Shown here: positions 44,831-56,231 of the stretch, piece by piece
Numbering within the stretch: position 1 is the first letter of the stretch
How the letters are laid out: each line of letters begins with the position of its first letter
NCBI GenBank assembly: GCA_036250195.1
Contig: JAVHZZ010000003.1
Span: forward strand, 60,181,289-60,245,288
Reading direction: 5' to 3'
DNA from: Mixophyes australis
Taxonomy: Eukaryota > Chordata > Amphibia > Anura > Limnodynastidae
Length of the DNA: 64,000 bases
Position numbers and translations under genes: made by a program
The notes under the pieces: model-generated
What the model was told of the DNA's origin: nothing
Databases searched by the model: none
The model's input: only the letters and a program-made list of their open reading frames with translations

Positions 44831-46229
44831 GTGGGGGAGGGGGGTGGGGGTGGGGGAGAGGTTAATGGAGCAAGGGGGAGAGATGGGACCATGAGAGAAG
44901 GACCGGTGAGGGTGGCTCGGGGAGAGGATGGGAAAGAGAAAGGAGTGGGGCGGCATAGTGAGAGATGTGGGGCAGGAGTGAGAGGGCAGAGGCAGCGGAG
45001 GCAGGAGGAGAGTACTAGAGTAAAGTTAAATAAGGACTAATGGAGCGGAGAAAGACGGTAGGTGAGTTGCACAGAACCAGATGGAGTGAAACAGAAGAGC
45101 GGTGGCAAAACAGTGTAAACAATGTAAACAATGTAAAGAGGAGAAGAGCAGTGGCAAAGCAATGAAACCATATAAAGTGGAGAACAATAAAATAAAGATG
45201 GAATAAATAAATAAATAGATTAAATTAAATAAATAGATTGGTGGTAGGGTGAGATGAAACACAAGAAAAAGCAGTGGGAGAGATGAAGGACACGAAAACG
45301 GGAGAGTCCAGGTAATTACAGGAGCAGGAGTAGTTCGTGGGGTCCAGCGATCAGGAGCAGGAGTGGTCCAGGGGGTCCAGCGATTAGGGGGATCAGAGTT
45401 CCGGAGGGTCAAGGCAAACGGACCAGAACAGAGTTCAGATGGACCCGGAGGCCAAAGCAAACGGTTCAAGCAAACGGTCCAGAACAGAACAGGGTTCAGA
45501 TGGACCCGGAGGCGGGTCAAGAGCTTGGGTGAGATCAGTAGGCCTCAGTCAGGGCTATAGGTGAGTGAGGGCAGAGACTGTGGAAGCAGGGGCAGGGGCA
45601 CGTGAGGCAACCCAATAGGAGGCAGAGACTGGGGCACTGAGGCCGCCGATGATGGAGGCCGGTGTTGATGAGACACGGAGACGTGGATGCCTCCAGGGAG
45701 CAGGCACAGGGGCACAGACAGGGAGAGGCGGCAGTCGGAAGGGGTTAAAATGTGGAATAAACCGTGGTAGGCAGGGGGGCTGGTGGAGGGGAGCAGGCCG
45801 GAGTTGCGGCCTGTAGTTAGGTGGCAGGGTGTGGATTAAGAGACAACAAGCTCACCAACAGCCGGAGCAGTGGGGGACGCCTCAGGAATCGGAGTAGCTG
45901 AAGTCCAGTATGGAGCAGCTGGAAGTCGTGGGAGACAGCTCTGGAAGGGATCAGCAGGACTGGAGGAGAACAGCAGCGTCAGGACTGGAGGGGCAGGAAC
46001 GAAGAGGCCACTGGAACAGAGCAGCAGGAGACCACAGGATCGGCAGCCAGAGGACCGGTTACAGAGTGGCAGCAGGAGACCGCAGCAGGAGACCACAGGA
46101 CAGGAGGATCCGCAGCCAGAGGACCGGTAAAGGAGCAGCAGCAGCCGGAGACCACAGGCCAGGAGGATCAGCGATCAGAGGGCTTGTAGGAGAGCCGCGG
46201 CACAGGTCGGTGACGTGGAGTCCGGAAGC

Positions 46230-46480
46230 TACGTCGTGGAGGTCTGGAAGACTGCAGGCATCGTCACCCGGTGAGTAGAGCGGAGATGGAGCGGAGGCAG
46301 GAAGCGGCATAGTGGAGGTCTGGAAGACTGCAGGCGTCGTCACCTGAGGCAGGAAGCGGCGTCTTGGAGGTCTGGAAAACTGCAGGCGTCATCACCCGGT
46401 GAGTAGAGCAGAGACGGAGCAGGAGTCGGCGGGTGCTGGAAGGTGGCAGGCCTGTGCTAGAAGGCGGCAGGCAGTGCGGA
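46230..46480. repeat. Tandem repeat in the L2 5' region
   Basis: 'ggtctggaagactgcaggc' followed by 'gtcgtcacc' recurs at about 46237, 46317 and 46367, with 'cggtgagtagagcggagatg' between the first and last units. Shorter 'gcagcaggagaccacagg' repeats precede it at 46020-46170. LINE 5' regions often contain such monomers. Confidence 0.7.
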
Positions 46481-46760
46481 AACAGGTAGGAGGCGGGCAA
46501 GTAGACAGCAGTAGGTTAGCTGAGCGGTAGGCCCGAGCCAGGAGCCAGGAACCAGGAGAGGCCGGAGTGTGAGGCCGAAGCCACGGCCCAGAGTAGAGAT
46601 GACGGCAGGGGAGCGGGGAGATGCATCGAGGGAGGCAGAATTCACCAGCGATCAGCATCAGGTAGAGGAGGCAGGCATCTCCGTGATGGAATGCGGGGCC
46701 AAGAAGGGTTCCAAGCTGGGCTCCAACGGAGAGCAGGGAGGACACGTTTGTCCTGTTCAG

Positions 46761-47310
46761 TGTCCGGAAGTCTCAAATGTATATTCACATATTTCCATAG
46801 TGCCTAAATGTACAGTAATTAAAAAAAGTCACGGAATACTGACTATATCGTAAAATTAAGTAAATGATAAGTGACGTATAATTTCCACAATAGTATTGAT
46901 ATATAATACAAGAATATTACACAACTCTCCTTATCTTACACTCCAAGTTTCTCCAGTTTCTTAGTTTAGGGAGCTGAACAGATCTGCTCCATTTTCACAG
47001 CATTTCTTAGTATTGCTGCCATCACAGCACTTCCCCTGCCAGACTCTCTGCTCTCTGGGTTGTCTTCAGGCTGCAGCTGAATGTGCCAAGGCTGGAGATT
47101 CATGGGGTGCATTGGCTGGACACACAATCGAGCTTCCATTGGAGTCTGCTTCTGCAGCTGCCTCCGACATCCCCCTAACTTTCCCAAGCTCACAAATCCC
47201 TGGACGAGGAGACGGCAGCAGCACCCCCACAGCTGCTAACATCCGGAGCACCTGCACTTACTCCGCCCATGTTACCCTGACCATGAGTAGCCTGTGAGTA
47301 GCTGAGTGAG
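46761..47310. other. No gene recognised
   Basis: Mixed sequence with short open frames on both strands. I do not recognise any product. Confidence 0.35.
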
Positions 47311-47718
47311 TGTAACAATCTTGACCAGGTTTTGTTACTTTCCCTGTCTGCTCTGTTTTTCTGTGCATCACATGACTCACCCTCAGGGCGGGTCACTCTA
47401 ACCTGCTCTATTTAAACTCAGCACTGACATCTGCTCACTCTCCGTGCAACTTGTTGCTAGCCTGATTCCTTGGACTCCTGTGTATTCTGACCCTGTGTCT
47501 TTCCTGTGTATGAATTTCATTCTTCTACCTAGTGCTGGAGCACTTCTCCTGGGACTCCCCTGCTGCAAGTATCATCTTGTGCATATTACAAAGACTTTGT
47601 TTTTTCTCTATTGTGCCTCTACTGATTCACAACCTGCTGCAAGTCTGTTCATGTGCATATACAAGACTGTGATTGGGTTTATCCTTGTCACTCTCCGCCG
47701 TGGCTAATTGACATCTGC

Positions 47719-47750
<32 letters not shown>

Positions 47751-47875
47751 TTTTATCAATCATTGAAGAACTACATTGTGTCTTGCCTTCTTATTCTGAA
47801 CCTAGTTAGACTCAGCATCAGGTTGTGTACAGGCCTGCTCTGACTATCAGACCTGTAACTACCAACACTGTAAGA
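47311..47875 (+). mobile_element. Candidate solo LTR (565 bp)
   Basis: Starts TGTAACAATCTTG directly after GTGAG, and GTGAG recurs at 47876-47880. A TATA-like 'gctctatttaaactcag' lies near 47404, followed by 'ctctccgtgcaacttg'. An (AT)n tract at 47718-47744 is internal. The right terminus (CACTGTAAGA) is not a clean CA end, so the boundary is uncertain. Confidence 0.5.
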
Positions 47876-47880
47876 GTGAG

Positions 47881-49600
47881 GCTCTGGGCGCTATTGCACA
47901 TTCATGAGCTCCTCCGTGGGCGGAGAATAGCTATGCAGCCAGGAGTAAAGGGGAGGGTGCCTTGTTGCACTGCTGTGCAATGAGTCATTGAATGACTCAA
48001 TTGCAGATCCTGGGTAATTCATAAGATATGCGTCGGCTAGTGACATTGTAGATCTACTTAATTATGCCCACGGCTGCAACTAGCATTAAGAGACATTATT
48101 AACATTTATACCTAGTCTCAGTGGCACACCCCCAGAGCACGGAACCCTAGGCAGGTGCCTAAAGATGCCTAATGCAGGCTCCAATCCTGGGGAAAAGCAC
48201 TAGTGCTATCAGCACGGGACTGGTTATTCCTGAAGAGGAAGGGGGAGCGCTTAATTTTTAGGGCTGGTTTGGTACTGTGGCAGGGGAAAACCCACGCTGC
48301 GGGTTTCATGCTGTAATGCCACCAGTCCAGGCTGGCATGGTCTAGTGTTGGTATTGGTAGGGCCCGCCCCCCCGTGACAAATCGACATTTCCATCGTGGG
48401 GGCGGAGCCAAAATGCTGCGTTTGCCCGTTCCCCCCGCCCTCCCGCCACGCCCCTCTCCTGGAAATAATTTACCCAAAATAGGCTAGTATGATCTACTTG
48501 CAAAGCATGCAGGAGCTTGTAGTTTCACAACGCCTGGAGATCCACATGTTGGCCAAGCTTGCATTAAGGGGTTAAAATGATAAATATAATAATTATAAAT
48601 ATGTTTCTATAATGCATTGTTTTACCACTAATATAGATTATGAGTGAAGGAAAACAATATAAATATTTGCCGTCCCTATAATTCCTCCCACCTGCCAGAC
48701 TTACCCAGAGTACAATGCAATATAAAACAAATCTGATTTAAATTGTAATAAATAGTACTGCTTGTATGTATCTGTCTAAAGGCCTCTTCTCTAGTTTGTT
48801 TTTGCTATTAGTTTGAATTGAAGGAAACAGAAAAGCTCATTCGGGGATTAATAAACCGGTGAAGTATTACCTAACTGCAGAGTATTAAATTTTGTATATT
48901 TACCATTGCAACAAAGCAGCAGTTGGAGTAATTCTTTTACTGTCCCCAGGTTATACTTTGTGTGATAAAAATTATGCATGTATAACAATCCTGACATTTA
49001 CACAATAAAGGGCAGAACTTACGGGCTGCTCTTATTTTCTTTATTTTATCACTTGTAGGAAAGAAAATCCATGAATCTCGTGTTAGTTGCTATACCTACA
49101 GCGAAAGAACAGATAATAAACAAATGTATTAATTTAAAGCTGTGGAACGTAGCAAGGTGGAAAAAAGTATTTGAAAATTCAGTTTCTGAGAAGCACTGCA
49201 GCACTTTGAAATAAAGTTATTATAAAAAATATAATACAAATTAAAACATTAAAATAAAATAATTGTTAGTACAACTAACCTGGTTCTCTCTGCCTTGTTA
49301 ACTGATGGTAACAAGCCATAGTCCTTCATGCAAGTTGTTGTGTATGAAGAGAGTGTCCCAGAATTCAGAGTTCAACGAGGTGGTGATAGAAAGGGGTAGT
49401 TCAGGATGGTAGTAAAGAAGAAGGGGGAAGAGTGTAATAGTGGTAATGGGGCAGTCCAGTGGGAGCAGGATGAGTGCTCCATATCTGTAATAATTCACAA
49501 GTTGATGGTGGTGGCTAATGGGATAGTACCAGCAGATGATGGTAGTGGGGAAAGGTGAAGTTCAAAATAGTATCGTGCTGGTAATAAAGAAGAGGAATCG
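47881..49600. other. No gene; a diverged repeat fragment at 48170-48450 and a MITE half at 48505-48545
   Basis: 48170-48450 shares 'gcactagtgctatcagcac', 'gctggcatggtctagtgttg' and 'ggcagggg' with the unclassified repeat at 30897 and 62310. 'cttgtagtttcacaacgcctgg' at 48510-48535 matches one arm of the 52842-52949 MITE. 48790-49060 is AT-rich and complex, possibly noncoding conserved sequence. Confidence 0.4.
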
Positions 49601-49609
49601 TGTTCCATT

Positions 49610-50045
49610 TCAATGGTAATTCATGAGGGGGTGGTGGAGGGAGCAGGGGACAGGGAAAGTGGCCCCTATCTATGTTAATTCATGGAGGTGATTGCTGAGG
49701 GAACAGGGAGAGTGATCCTTATCTATGTTAATTCATGGAGGTGATTGTGGAGGGAGCAGGGAGAGTGATCCTTATCTATGTTAATTCATGGAGGTGAGTG
49801 TGGAGGGAGCAGGGAGAGTGATCCTTATCTATTTTTATTTGTAGAAATAATAGTGGTGGGAGCAGGGAGAATGGTCCTTATCTATGTTAATTCATGGAGG
49901 TGATGGTGGTGGATGATTGGTGCCAGGATGGTAATAGTGATGGGGAAGTTATGAATAGTAGCGTGGTGGTAGTAAAGGAGATAAATCTATCTATGGTAAT
50001 TTATGGAGGTGATGGTGATGGGAGCAAGCAGAGTGCTCTCCATGT
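49610..50045. repeat. 53-bp minisatellite
   Basis: 'ccttatctatgttaattcat' begins at 49717, 49770, 49823 (variant) and 49876, an exact 53-bp spacing. Diverged units extend on either side. Each unit also contains 'gtggagggagcagggagagt'. Confidence 0.85.
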
Positions 50046-50217
50046 GGCTGCCTTCTGTGCTGCAGTATCCTGTTTTTTACAGCATTTCCATCTAACTAAC
50101 TACTTAGTCACTACATGACTAAGCTTAGTCATGTAATTTGATGACCCAATGCATTTTCTTGTTTTTACCTGACATGTGTGAATATCACATGACTGAGCTG
50201 AGGGAATGGCGATGCTC

Positions 50218-51210
50218 TTAGGAAAGTCGAGGATTCTGCTGAGAGAGTGGAAGGGGCAGAGAGTGTGGTGATGCCTCACTATTGGCAGTAATTGTAAAGT
50301 GATAGGTTAATAAACAAGCTATCACATTTCTCACACCATTTTTCCCACCTATAGAAGTCATAACTGCTGAGGAGTGGGGGTATTTCTGGGCATATGGAAA
50401 GTACATGCTTGTTATACTTAGCTTTTGTGCAGTAAAAGGCATTACAATGTTGTAACAACTGAATAAAGAATTGGTCAATGTGCTAGTTCCTAACTCCAGG
50501 CAGTTGATGGATACAGGCATTGTGCTAGTTCCTAGATCTAGGCAGTTAGTGGATATGGGTAATGTGCTACTTCCTAGCTCCAGGCAGTTAGTGGATATGG
50601 GCAATGTGCTAGTTCCTAGCTCCAGGCAGTTGGTGGATACGGGCACTGTGCTAGTTCCTAGCTCCAGACAGTTGGTGGATACGGGCATTGTGCTAGTTTC
50701 TAGATCCAGGCAGTTGGTGGATATGGGGATTGTGCTAGTTTCTAGATCCAGGCAGTTGGTGGATATGGGCATTGTGCTAGTTCCTAGATCCAGGCAGTTG
50801 GTGGATATGGGCATTGTGCTAGTTTCTAGATCCAGGCAGTTGGTGGATATGGGCATTGTGCTAGTTCCTAGCTCCAGGCAGTTGGTGGATATGGGCACTG
50901 TGCTAATTCCTAGCTCCAGGCAGTTAGTGGATACAGGCACTGTGCTAGTTCCTAGCTCCAGGCACGTGGTAATTACAGGCTCTGTATTGTGTTCTACCTT
51001 GATGTCTGTAAAGGTCTCTCCTGCCCTCTCTCTGCCATCAGCTTTTTCAAATGAATGAGGGTGTTGTCCATACTCTTCCCCTATGAAATTCCTATTTGCA
51101 TGAATGAAGACTTCACGTAGGACAGGAATTGAAAACACAGCAATGGTAATAAGAGCAAAGACATCTACAGGCATCAGGAGGACAATTAAATTGGGGAAAT
51201 GCAGGTCTAA
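50218..51210 (-). CDS. Unidentified open frame spanning a minisatellite
   Basis: A 318-codon frame starts at 51174. The first 75 residues begin with a hydrophobic stretch (DVFALITIAVFSIPVL) that could be a membrane segment or signal. The centre is twelve 14-residue repeats encoded by the 42-bp minisatellite, and a short tail follows. The frame stays open upstream to a splice-acceptor-like 'cttttacttag' near 51213. Because the repeat period is a multiple of three, both strands are open through it, so length is weak evidence for coding. I recognise no family. Confidence 0.2.
   Translation of the reverse strand, partial: LDLHFPNLIVLLMPVDVFALITIAVFSIPVLREVFIHANRNFIGEEYGQHPHSFEKADGRERAGETFTDIKVEHNTEPVITTCLELGTSTVPVSTNCLELGISTVPISTNCLELGTSTMPISTNCLDLETSTMPISTNCLDLGTSTMPISTNCLDLETSTIPISTNCLDLETSTMPVSTNCLELGTSTVPVSTNCLELGTSTLPISTNCLELGSSTLPISTNCLDLGTSTMPVSINCLELGTSTLTNSLFSCYNIVMPFTAQKLSITSMYFPYAQKYPHSSAVMTSIGGKNGVRNVIACLLTYHFTITANSEASPHSLPLPLSQQNPRLS
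50474..50980. repeat. 42-bp minisatellite, twelve units
   Basis: Unit 'attgtgctagttcctagatc' followed by 'caggcagttggtggatatgg' and two more bases, repeated about twelve times with 85-100 per cent identity. Each unit encodes 14 residues on either strand. Confidence 0.9.
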
Positions 51211-51473
51211 GTAAAAGTATAATATTATAGTATAACTTGTTGAACTCGACCCAAAACTGCCTTTTCTGATTAAGGTGATATTGATCTTTGATGGTGTTGA
51301 TGAGGAAACAACTGTTGATCCAAGATATCAGAGTAGCTTCTGACTCCATGCAGTGGGTCATCTGCACAGTCTTCCAGCACTTGGAGAATTTGTTACTTTT
51401 TCTCGAAAATATGTAGCAAATATGGGCCAATTTTCAGCAAATATTATAACAATTGCAAAATGTGCCCTCTCAC

Positions 51474-51585
51474 CAGGGGAGGGCTGGCAAATTTCAGCCC
51501 GGGGGGCAGGACTCGACTCAGCAGCCTATTTTAAAGGGAAAAACATGCAGGTGGCCCAGTAACCCAGCCCAAGATAGCCCATATC
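51474..51585. mobile_element. hAT-like MITE fragment
   Basis: 'caggggagggctggcaaatt' followed by 'tcagcccggggggcaggact' resembles the start of a common hAT non-autonomous family in frogs. The matching end is not found; the sequence fades after 'ggcccagtaacccagccc'. Confidence 0.4.
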
Positions 51586-52841
51586 ATTCTGTTATGCATT
51601 ACATGTAATACATGTGCTTAGGTGAGCTGCATGCATTTTAGCAATTGGGCTATATAATCCCAGCAGTGTTGAAGTTGTTATTTTACATACCTGACAACAA
51701 TCCTGATTTACTCCGCACAGTCTGATTTTCTACACCCAAAGAGGACATGTCCTACAGAAAAGATGTGAGCTCATATGACATGGGTGTATCTTTGCTGAAT
51801 GTGGGTCTGCTCTATGCTAATCTAGGCTGAGATATGGCTAAATAGTCCTGATTTTCAGAATGTTGTGAGGTTTTAATTTAATGAAGTAACCATTTATAGA
51901 AGCAGACAATAGTCTTTATTTTGCAACCTAAAGATTCTGCTTAGACAATAGGACTAATCCACAGGACTTTGCTTGACACCCACAGAATGGCATGTGTTGT
52001 GTCTGTATGTATCGTTTGCAATAAAGATTCTATTATGCGATCGCTGTGGTTCCAAATTTACGCAAAGAATTACAAGGCAAAGTTTGGCATGCATACGCTT
52101 GCGCCATTGGCACCAACACAAGCTTCTGTCAGAATGCTCTGATTTCCAAAGCCAGAGGTGAACAATTTATACACTGTACAGATGTAAAGACCAGTGACAT
52201 CACAAAGATACACAGTTACAGTATTAAGGTCCACATTCATAGGCTAATGGGTCATGACCTCCCAAGAACGCAACATGTCATTGGTTGAAACCTCTGGTCA
52301 TTGTTCCTTGAGGTGGCCAGGTGTCCTTCTTCAGGCTGCCGCCCTAGATCTGTATAAATTGGTCCTTTTATGATATCTCTGGACTTGCGATTTGGTGTAT
52401 GAAAAGTGATATTATTTATAACTAGCGTTCGCAATGTGCAAACATTACATAAATAATACAGGAAACATTCTCCTGCAATTGCGAACAGAATGATACCAGA
52501 TTCAATGTAATTTACATGTTGGAAACATTAATTAGCCACTTCACCACTTTACATTAAAAGATAAAAAATACATTAAACACCTTTAAATGTTGCTACAATA
52601 ATAATTAAGTTGCGTATTAATCGCATTGCAACTGATTGTAGTGTACAAAAATTATTGATTACCACCTTCGTCCAATTATAAAACTTCAACACGTGTTATC
52701 TAATTTATCCTTTGCCTGTGAAGGCATTAATGAATGTAGTTATACCCAGCTGGTTTCTAGCTACTTGCATGCAGTGCATAAAAAATATTAAGGGCACAAA
52801 ACATACTGCAATCCTGTAAGACAGACTTTGACAGCATCTGG
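51586..52841. other. No gene recognised
   Basis: Unremarkable, AT-rich sequence. Short open frames at 51973-52288 have no recognised homology. Confidence 0.4.
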
Positions 52842-52949
52842 CTCCCCAGGTGTTGTGAAACTACAAGTCCCAGCACACCTTGGCAGCTATCCGCTGGTTA
52901 TCTGATGGCAGAACATGCTGGGTTATGTAGTTTCACAACACCTGGAGAG
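52842..52949. mobile_element. Small palindromic MITE (CCAGGTGTTGTGAAACTAC arms)
   Basis: Arms 'ccaggtgttgtgaaactaca' (52846) and 'tgtagtttcacaacacctgg' (52926-52945) are exact complements, continuing to 'cccagca' and 'tgctggg'. About 108 bp. One arm also occurs at 48505-48545. Confidence 0.8.
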
Positions 52950-54498
52950 TGCTGGTTGGTCCGTCCTGCTCTAAGATAAAAGAATATTGTCCCCACCTTC
53001 CACTTTTTCCCCCCAAATAGTTATTTTCCGTTAAAATTCTCTGAAGAGCATTCACATATGTAAATGTCATTTAAAAAATGAGAGCAGTATAGATTATTTT
53101 GAGAGAACACAACCAGAGGGTTTGTGACAAAGTAATACAGTAGTTTGATGTTTGTATTGATGTGTTTTATATTGTACTAGCTGTCTACTAGCTGTCTAAG
53201 AAGTTGCATTTAGAAGGGTGTTGTGTGCTTTCTAGGAGGGCACACAGCCCTTTTCTCCACGAGAAGTTTGAATTTAGATTTCTACCACCTTGAAGATGTC
53301 CGAAATCAAATTTTGTCCTATAAATTTAGTGGGATGCATTGTGCACTTTTAATTTCCACTTTTGCATGAAAAGTGCATTTGGAGATGTACCTCTGATTGT
53401 GAAAAAATCCTTCATCATGCAAAAAAACAAAAAACAAACACGTAATAAATGCAGTCTGAATTTCCCCTTACTATAGTTTTTCATTTAACACAAATTGAGT
53501 ATTTGAGGAGAAAAGCTGAAAAACTCTACTTGGATAAATGGGTGATTATAGTATTAGTAGTATGTCCACAAACCTGCTAAACAACAGGTTGATGTTTAAA
53601 AGCAGCTCCAAGAACTACCCAGTATCTGGGCAATATCCTCTGTTTATTATCGCTAATACAGGACTAGAACGGGTGTACGGTTCACCTGCAAAAGCGGAAA
53701 CCAGCACCAGACTATACCAGGCTATGCAGGTTACACTATACTAGGTCGGGTATCCCTGTTTTAAAGTAAAATAGCCCCGGCCTGTTCAGCATAGGGCAGA
53801 AATCCCTAGGTGATTCAGGCTTGCAGAAATATGACCCCTCCAGAGCAAACCAGCCCCATGGTGAATAGCAGTGGGCTCCTTCTGGCTCCCATAGGCAGTG
53901 GGTGCCAGGGTACTTTAAGTGGGTGTTTAAGGGTGTTCAAGTGTTAAAAACATTAAGTACATTTGTGTAACTACAAATACAAGTGAGCCTGGTTGCCATA
54001 GAACTACAAGCATTACAGGATCTGAGCAGTGATGGAGATGGGAAGGCCGGGGAGAGGAGAACCAAAGGCCAGGGGTTAGTGTTGAGTAGTTGTTAGTGTT
54101 GGTAGATCAAACAGGTGAGGTGTTACACCCCTTAGCTGGGTCTGTTAACACTGCAGACACCTTCAAAGAATCATCATTAGCATTATTGGCCCAACATGGG
54201 TCTGGAGATGTAGACTTCTTCTACAGAGGTGGTACCTCTAACTGTTACACGTAATGCTGCAGACATTAGGATGTGACCAATGGAGGTATCCTGTACTGTA
54301 AATCCTAGAAGACTAATCAATGTATTTCTTTCTGGTTCCTTCGATGGTGCTGCCAAATATTCCCTTGATGTGTCACATATGAGGTTCCCATGTACTTCTA
54401 TTATTTCAGTTACAATAGCCTATGTCATTGTAAGGTTCACAGTTTCTGGCTGGAACATGGAGTAAGGATTGGAGTACTCAAATTGATACTATTGAAGA
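52950..54498. other. No gene recognised
   Basis: No coding region or repeat that I can support; apparently single-copy. Confidence 0.4.
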
Positions 54499-54619
54499 TC
54501 ATCATCATCATCAGCATCATTTATTTATATAGCGCCACCAATTCCGCTGCGATGTACAGAGAACTCATTCACATCAGTCCCTACCCCATTGGAGCTTACA
54601 GTCTAAATTCCCTAATATA

Positions 54620-54656
<37 letters not shown>

Positions 54657-54889
54657 ACAGACACAGACAGACAGAGAGGGAGAGACTAGGATTAATTTCG
54701 ATAGCAGCCAATTAACCTACCAGGATGTTTTTGGAGTGTGGGAGGAAACTGGAGCACCCGGAGGAAACCCACGCAAACACAGGGAGAACATACAAACTCC
54801 ACACAGATAAGGCCATGGTTGGGAATCAAACTCGTGACCCCAGTGCTGTGAGGCAGAAGTGCTAACGACTAGGCCACTGTGCTGCCCAA
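54499..54889 (-). mobile_element. Full-length SINE with L2-type tail
   Basis: On the minus strand: tRNA-like head from 54887 ('ggcagcacagtggcctagtc', B-box-like 'cgagtttgattccc'), the conserved TGTGTGGAGTTTGTATG middle, the GT-rich segment (54618-54652 as CA repeats), and the 'gctatataaataaatgatgc' tail. 'gaagat' at both ends may be the target duplication. The most complete copy in the window. Confidence 0.9.
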
Positions 54890-55416
54890 GAAGATGACAT
54901 CTAAATGTGCACCACCACAGTTGTCATCACAATCTGCAACTTTTGTGCGCGGTTTTGGGCAGTGGTAGGGACTGACTTGTCATTAGGACCTGACTGCAGG
55001 CACAGAGCTCATGTGCCATTTGACAACTATAGGAAAGCTTATGTATGAATGACCTCTCCATTAGGCTTAAAGAAAACATCTGGAAAAGGGAATATGTGGA
55101 TTTTGTTATGTTTGTTGCTGTCTGCGCTCAAAGACTTTGTGGGCAGTGCAGATAGGAAAAATTATACCAATGATAAAGAGTGGGCTAATATGCAGATGAC
55201 AAAACTTCTTTGTTAGTCATTTATGCAATCCTTTGCAATGCTGGCTAAAATTATCGGGCAAAAAAGCCCCCCCAGGAATGTTCACTCCTTTTCAAATATG
55301 TCAATACCATATTCAAATCTTACAGGGATTTCCAAGTATTAGCTATGATGAGTTTTTCAGGTAGAGGAAGGCTGTACATATCTACATACCATGCGGTTAT
55401 AAGGATATGAATCTAT
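54890..55416. other. No gene recognised
   Basis: Spacer between two SINE copies, no feature seen. Confidence 0.4.
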
Positions 55417-55665
55417 ATTTCTGTGTGGAGTTTGTATGTTCTCCCTGTGTTTGCGTGGGATTCTTCCGGGTGCTCCGATTTCCTCCCATACAAAAACATA
55501 CTTGTATTTTAATTGGCTGCTATCAAATTGACCCCAGTCTGTGTGTGTGTGTGTTAGGGAATTTAGACTGTAAGCTCCAATGCGGCAGGGACTGATGTGA
55601 GTGAGTTCTCTGTACAGCGCTGCAGAATTAGTAGCGCTATATAAATAGCTGATGATGATGATGAT
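55417..55665 (+). mobile_element. SINE, 5'-truncated
   Basis: Begins in the conserved middle ('ctgtgtggagtttgtatgtt'), continues through 'ttggctgctatcaaattgac' and the GT run, and ends 'gcgctatataaatagctgat' with (GAT)n. The tRNA-like head is missing, as expected from incomplete reverse transcription. Confidence 0.9.
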
Positions 55666-55679
55666 TTATTGTTTATGTC

Positions 55680-55822
55680 AGATAACCATTTGGCGACTTT
55701 GCAGGGGAAAATTAAAAGAGCAATGGCTTTAAAGGCAAGCTATTGCCGCTTTAAATTTCCCCTGCAAAGTCGCGGAATATCGTCGATTTACAAAATTCGC
55801 AGGTTAATACATATACCCCTAA
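55680..55822. mobile_element. MITE fragment related to 1988-2144
   Basis: Shares 'gcaatggctttaaaggca' and the palindromic 'gcgactttgcaggggaaa' / 'tttcccctgcaaagtcgcg', and ends 'ttaatacatatacccct', the family's right terminus. The left terminus is missing. Confidence 0.7.
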
Positions 55823-56231
55823 GTGTTCCGCTTCTTGTGTATAAGCTACAGGATTTTGCAGAGTTTGAATAATCCCTTGCTTTCAGTTACACAGGCTATC
55901 CTCAGGCAGTTCCACTTCCTTTTTGATGCTTTTGGGGTTGAGGGACCAGCCCTCACCATGTTTTGAGGCTTACCAAGGTAATTACGTAAAATTTAAGGGT
56001 GTGGTTGTACTTCCTTGAAACAAACAATGGGAACACATACTGGCCCTTTCTGATCTGTCGCAGTGCTCTGAGGCTGGGCAAGTTCACTCCCTCCACCAGA
56101 GACAACAGCTGACTCTTTGTGATTGAGCACAATTTACTGCTCAGTTACTGGTCCAATAATACCATGTGACCTGTGCATTGGGCTTCTGGGAGTTCTAGTT
56201 GTGTTGCTGATTGAACAGTATGCACAGATAA
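55823..56231. other. No gene recognised
   Basis: Unremarkable spacer. Confidence 0.4.

Larger units (their letters stand above)
41587..46760 (-). mobile_element. L2-clade LINE, about 5.2 kb, inactive
   Basis: On the minus strand it runs from a GC-rich 5' region (about 46760-44830) through an endonuclease (about 44700-44060) and a reverse transcriptase (about 43430-42250) to a 3' end 'gtggcgcctaacaaataaatg' with an (ATA/AAT)n tail at 41587-41610. That simple-repeat tail is typical of L2. The 5' end is set only by the change from GC-rich to AT-rich sequence near 46760, and no target duplication was found. Many stops and frame changes plus a degraded catalytic motif make it inactive. Nearly the full length is retained, unusual for a LINE copy. 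Confidence 0.85.

Noticed and set aside
45300..46745. CpG-rich stretch that could be a CpG island promoter
   Set aside because: It is the 5' region of the minus-strand L2 and contains tandem monomers; no host exon is next to it.
54850..54889. tRNA gene suggested by A- and B-box-like sequence
   Set aside because: The same head occurs on several copies with identical downstream sequence and an L2 tail, so it is the head of a SINE; the cloverleaf is not complete.
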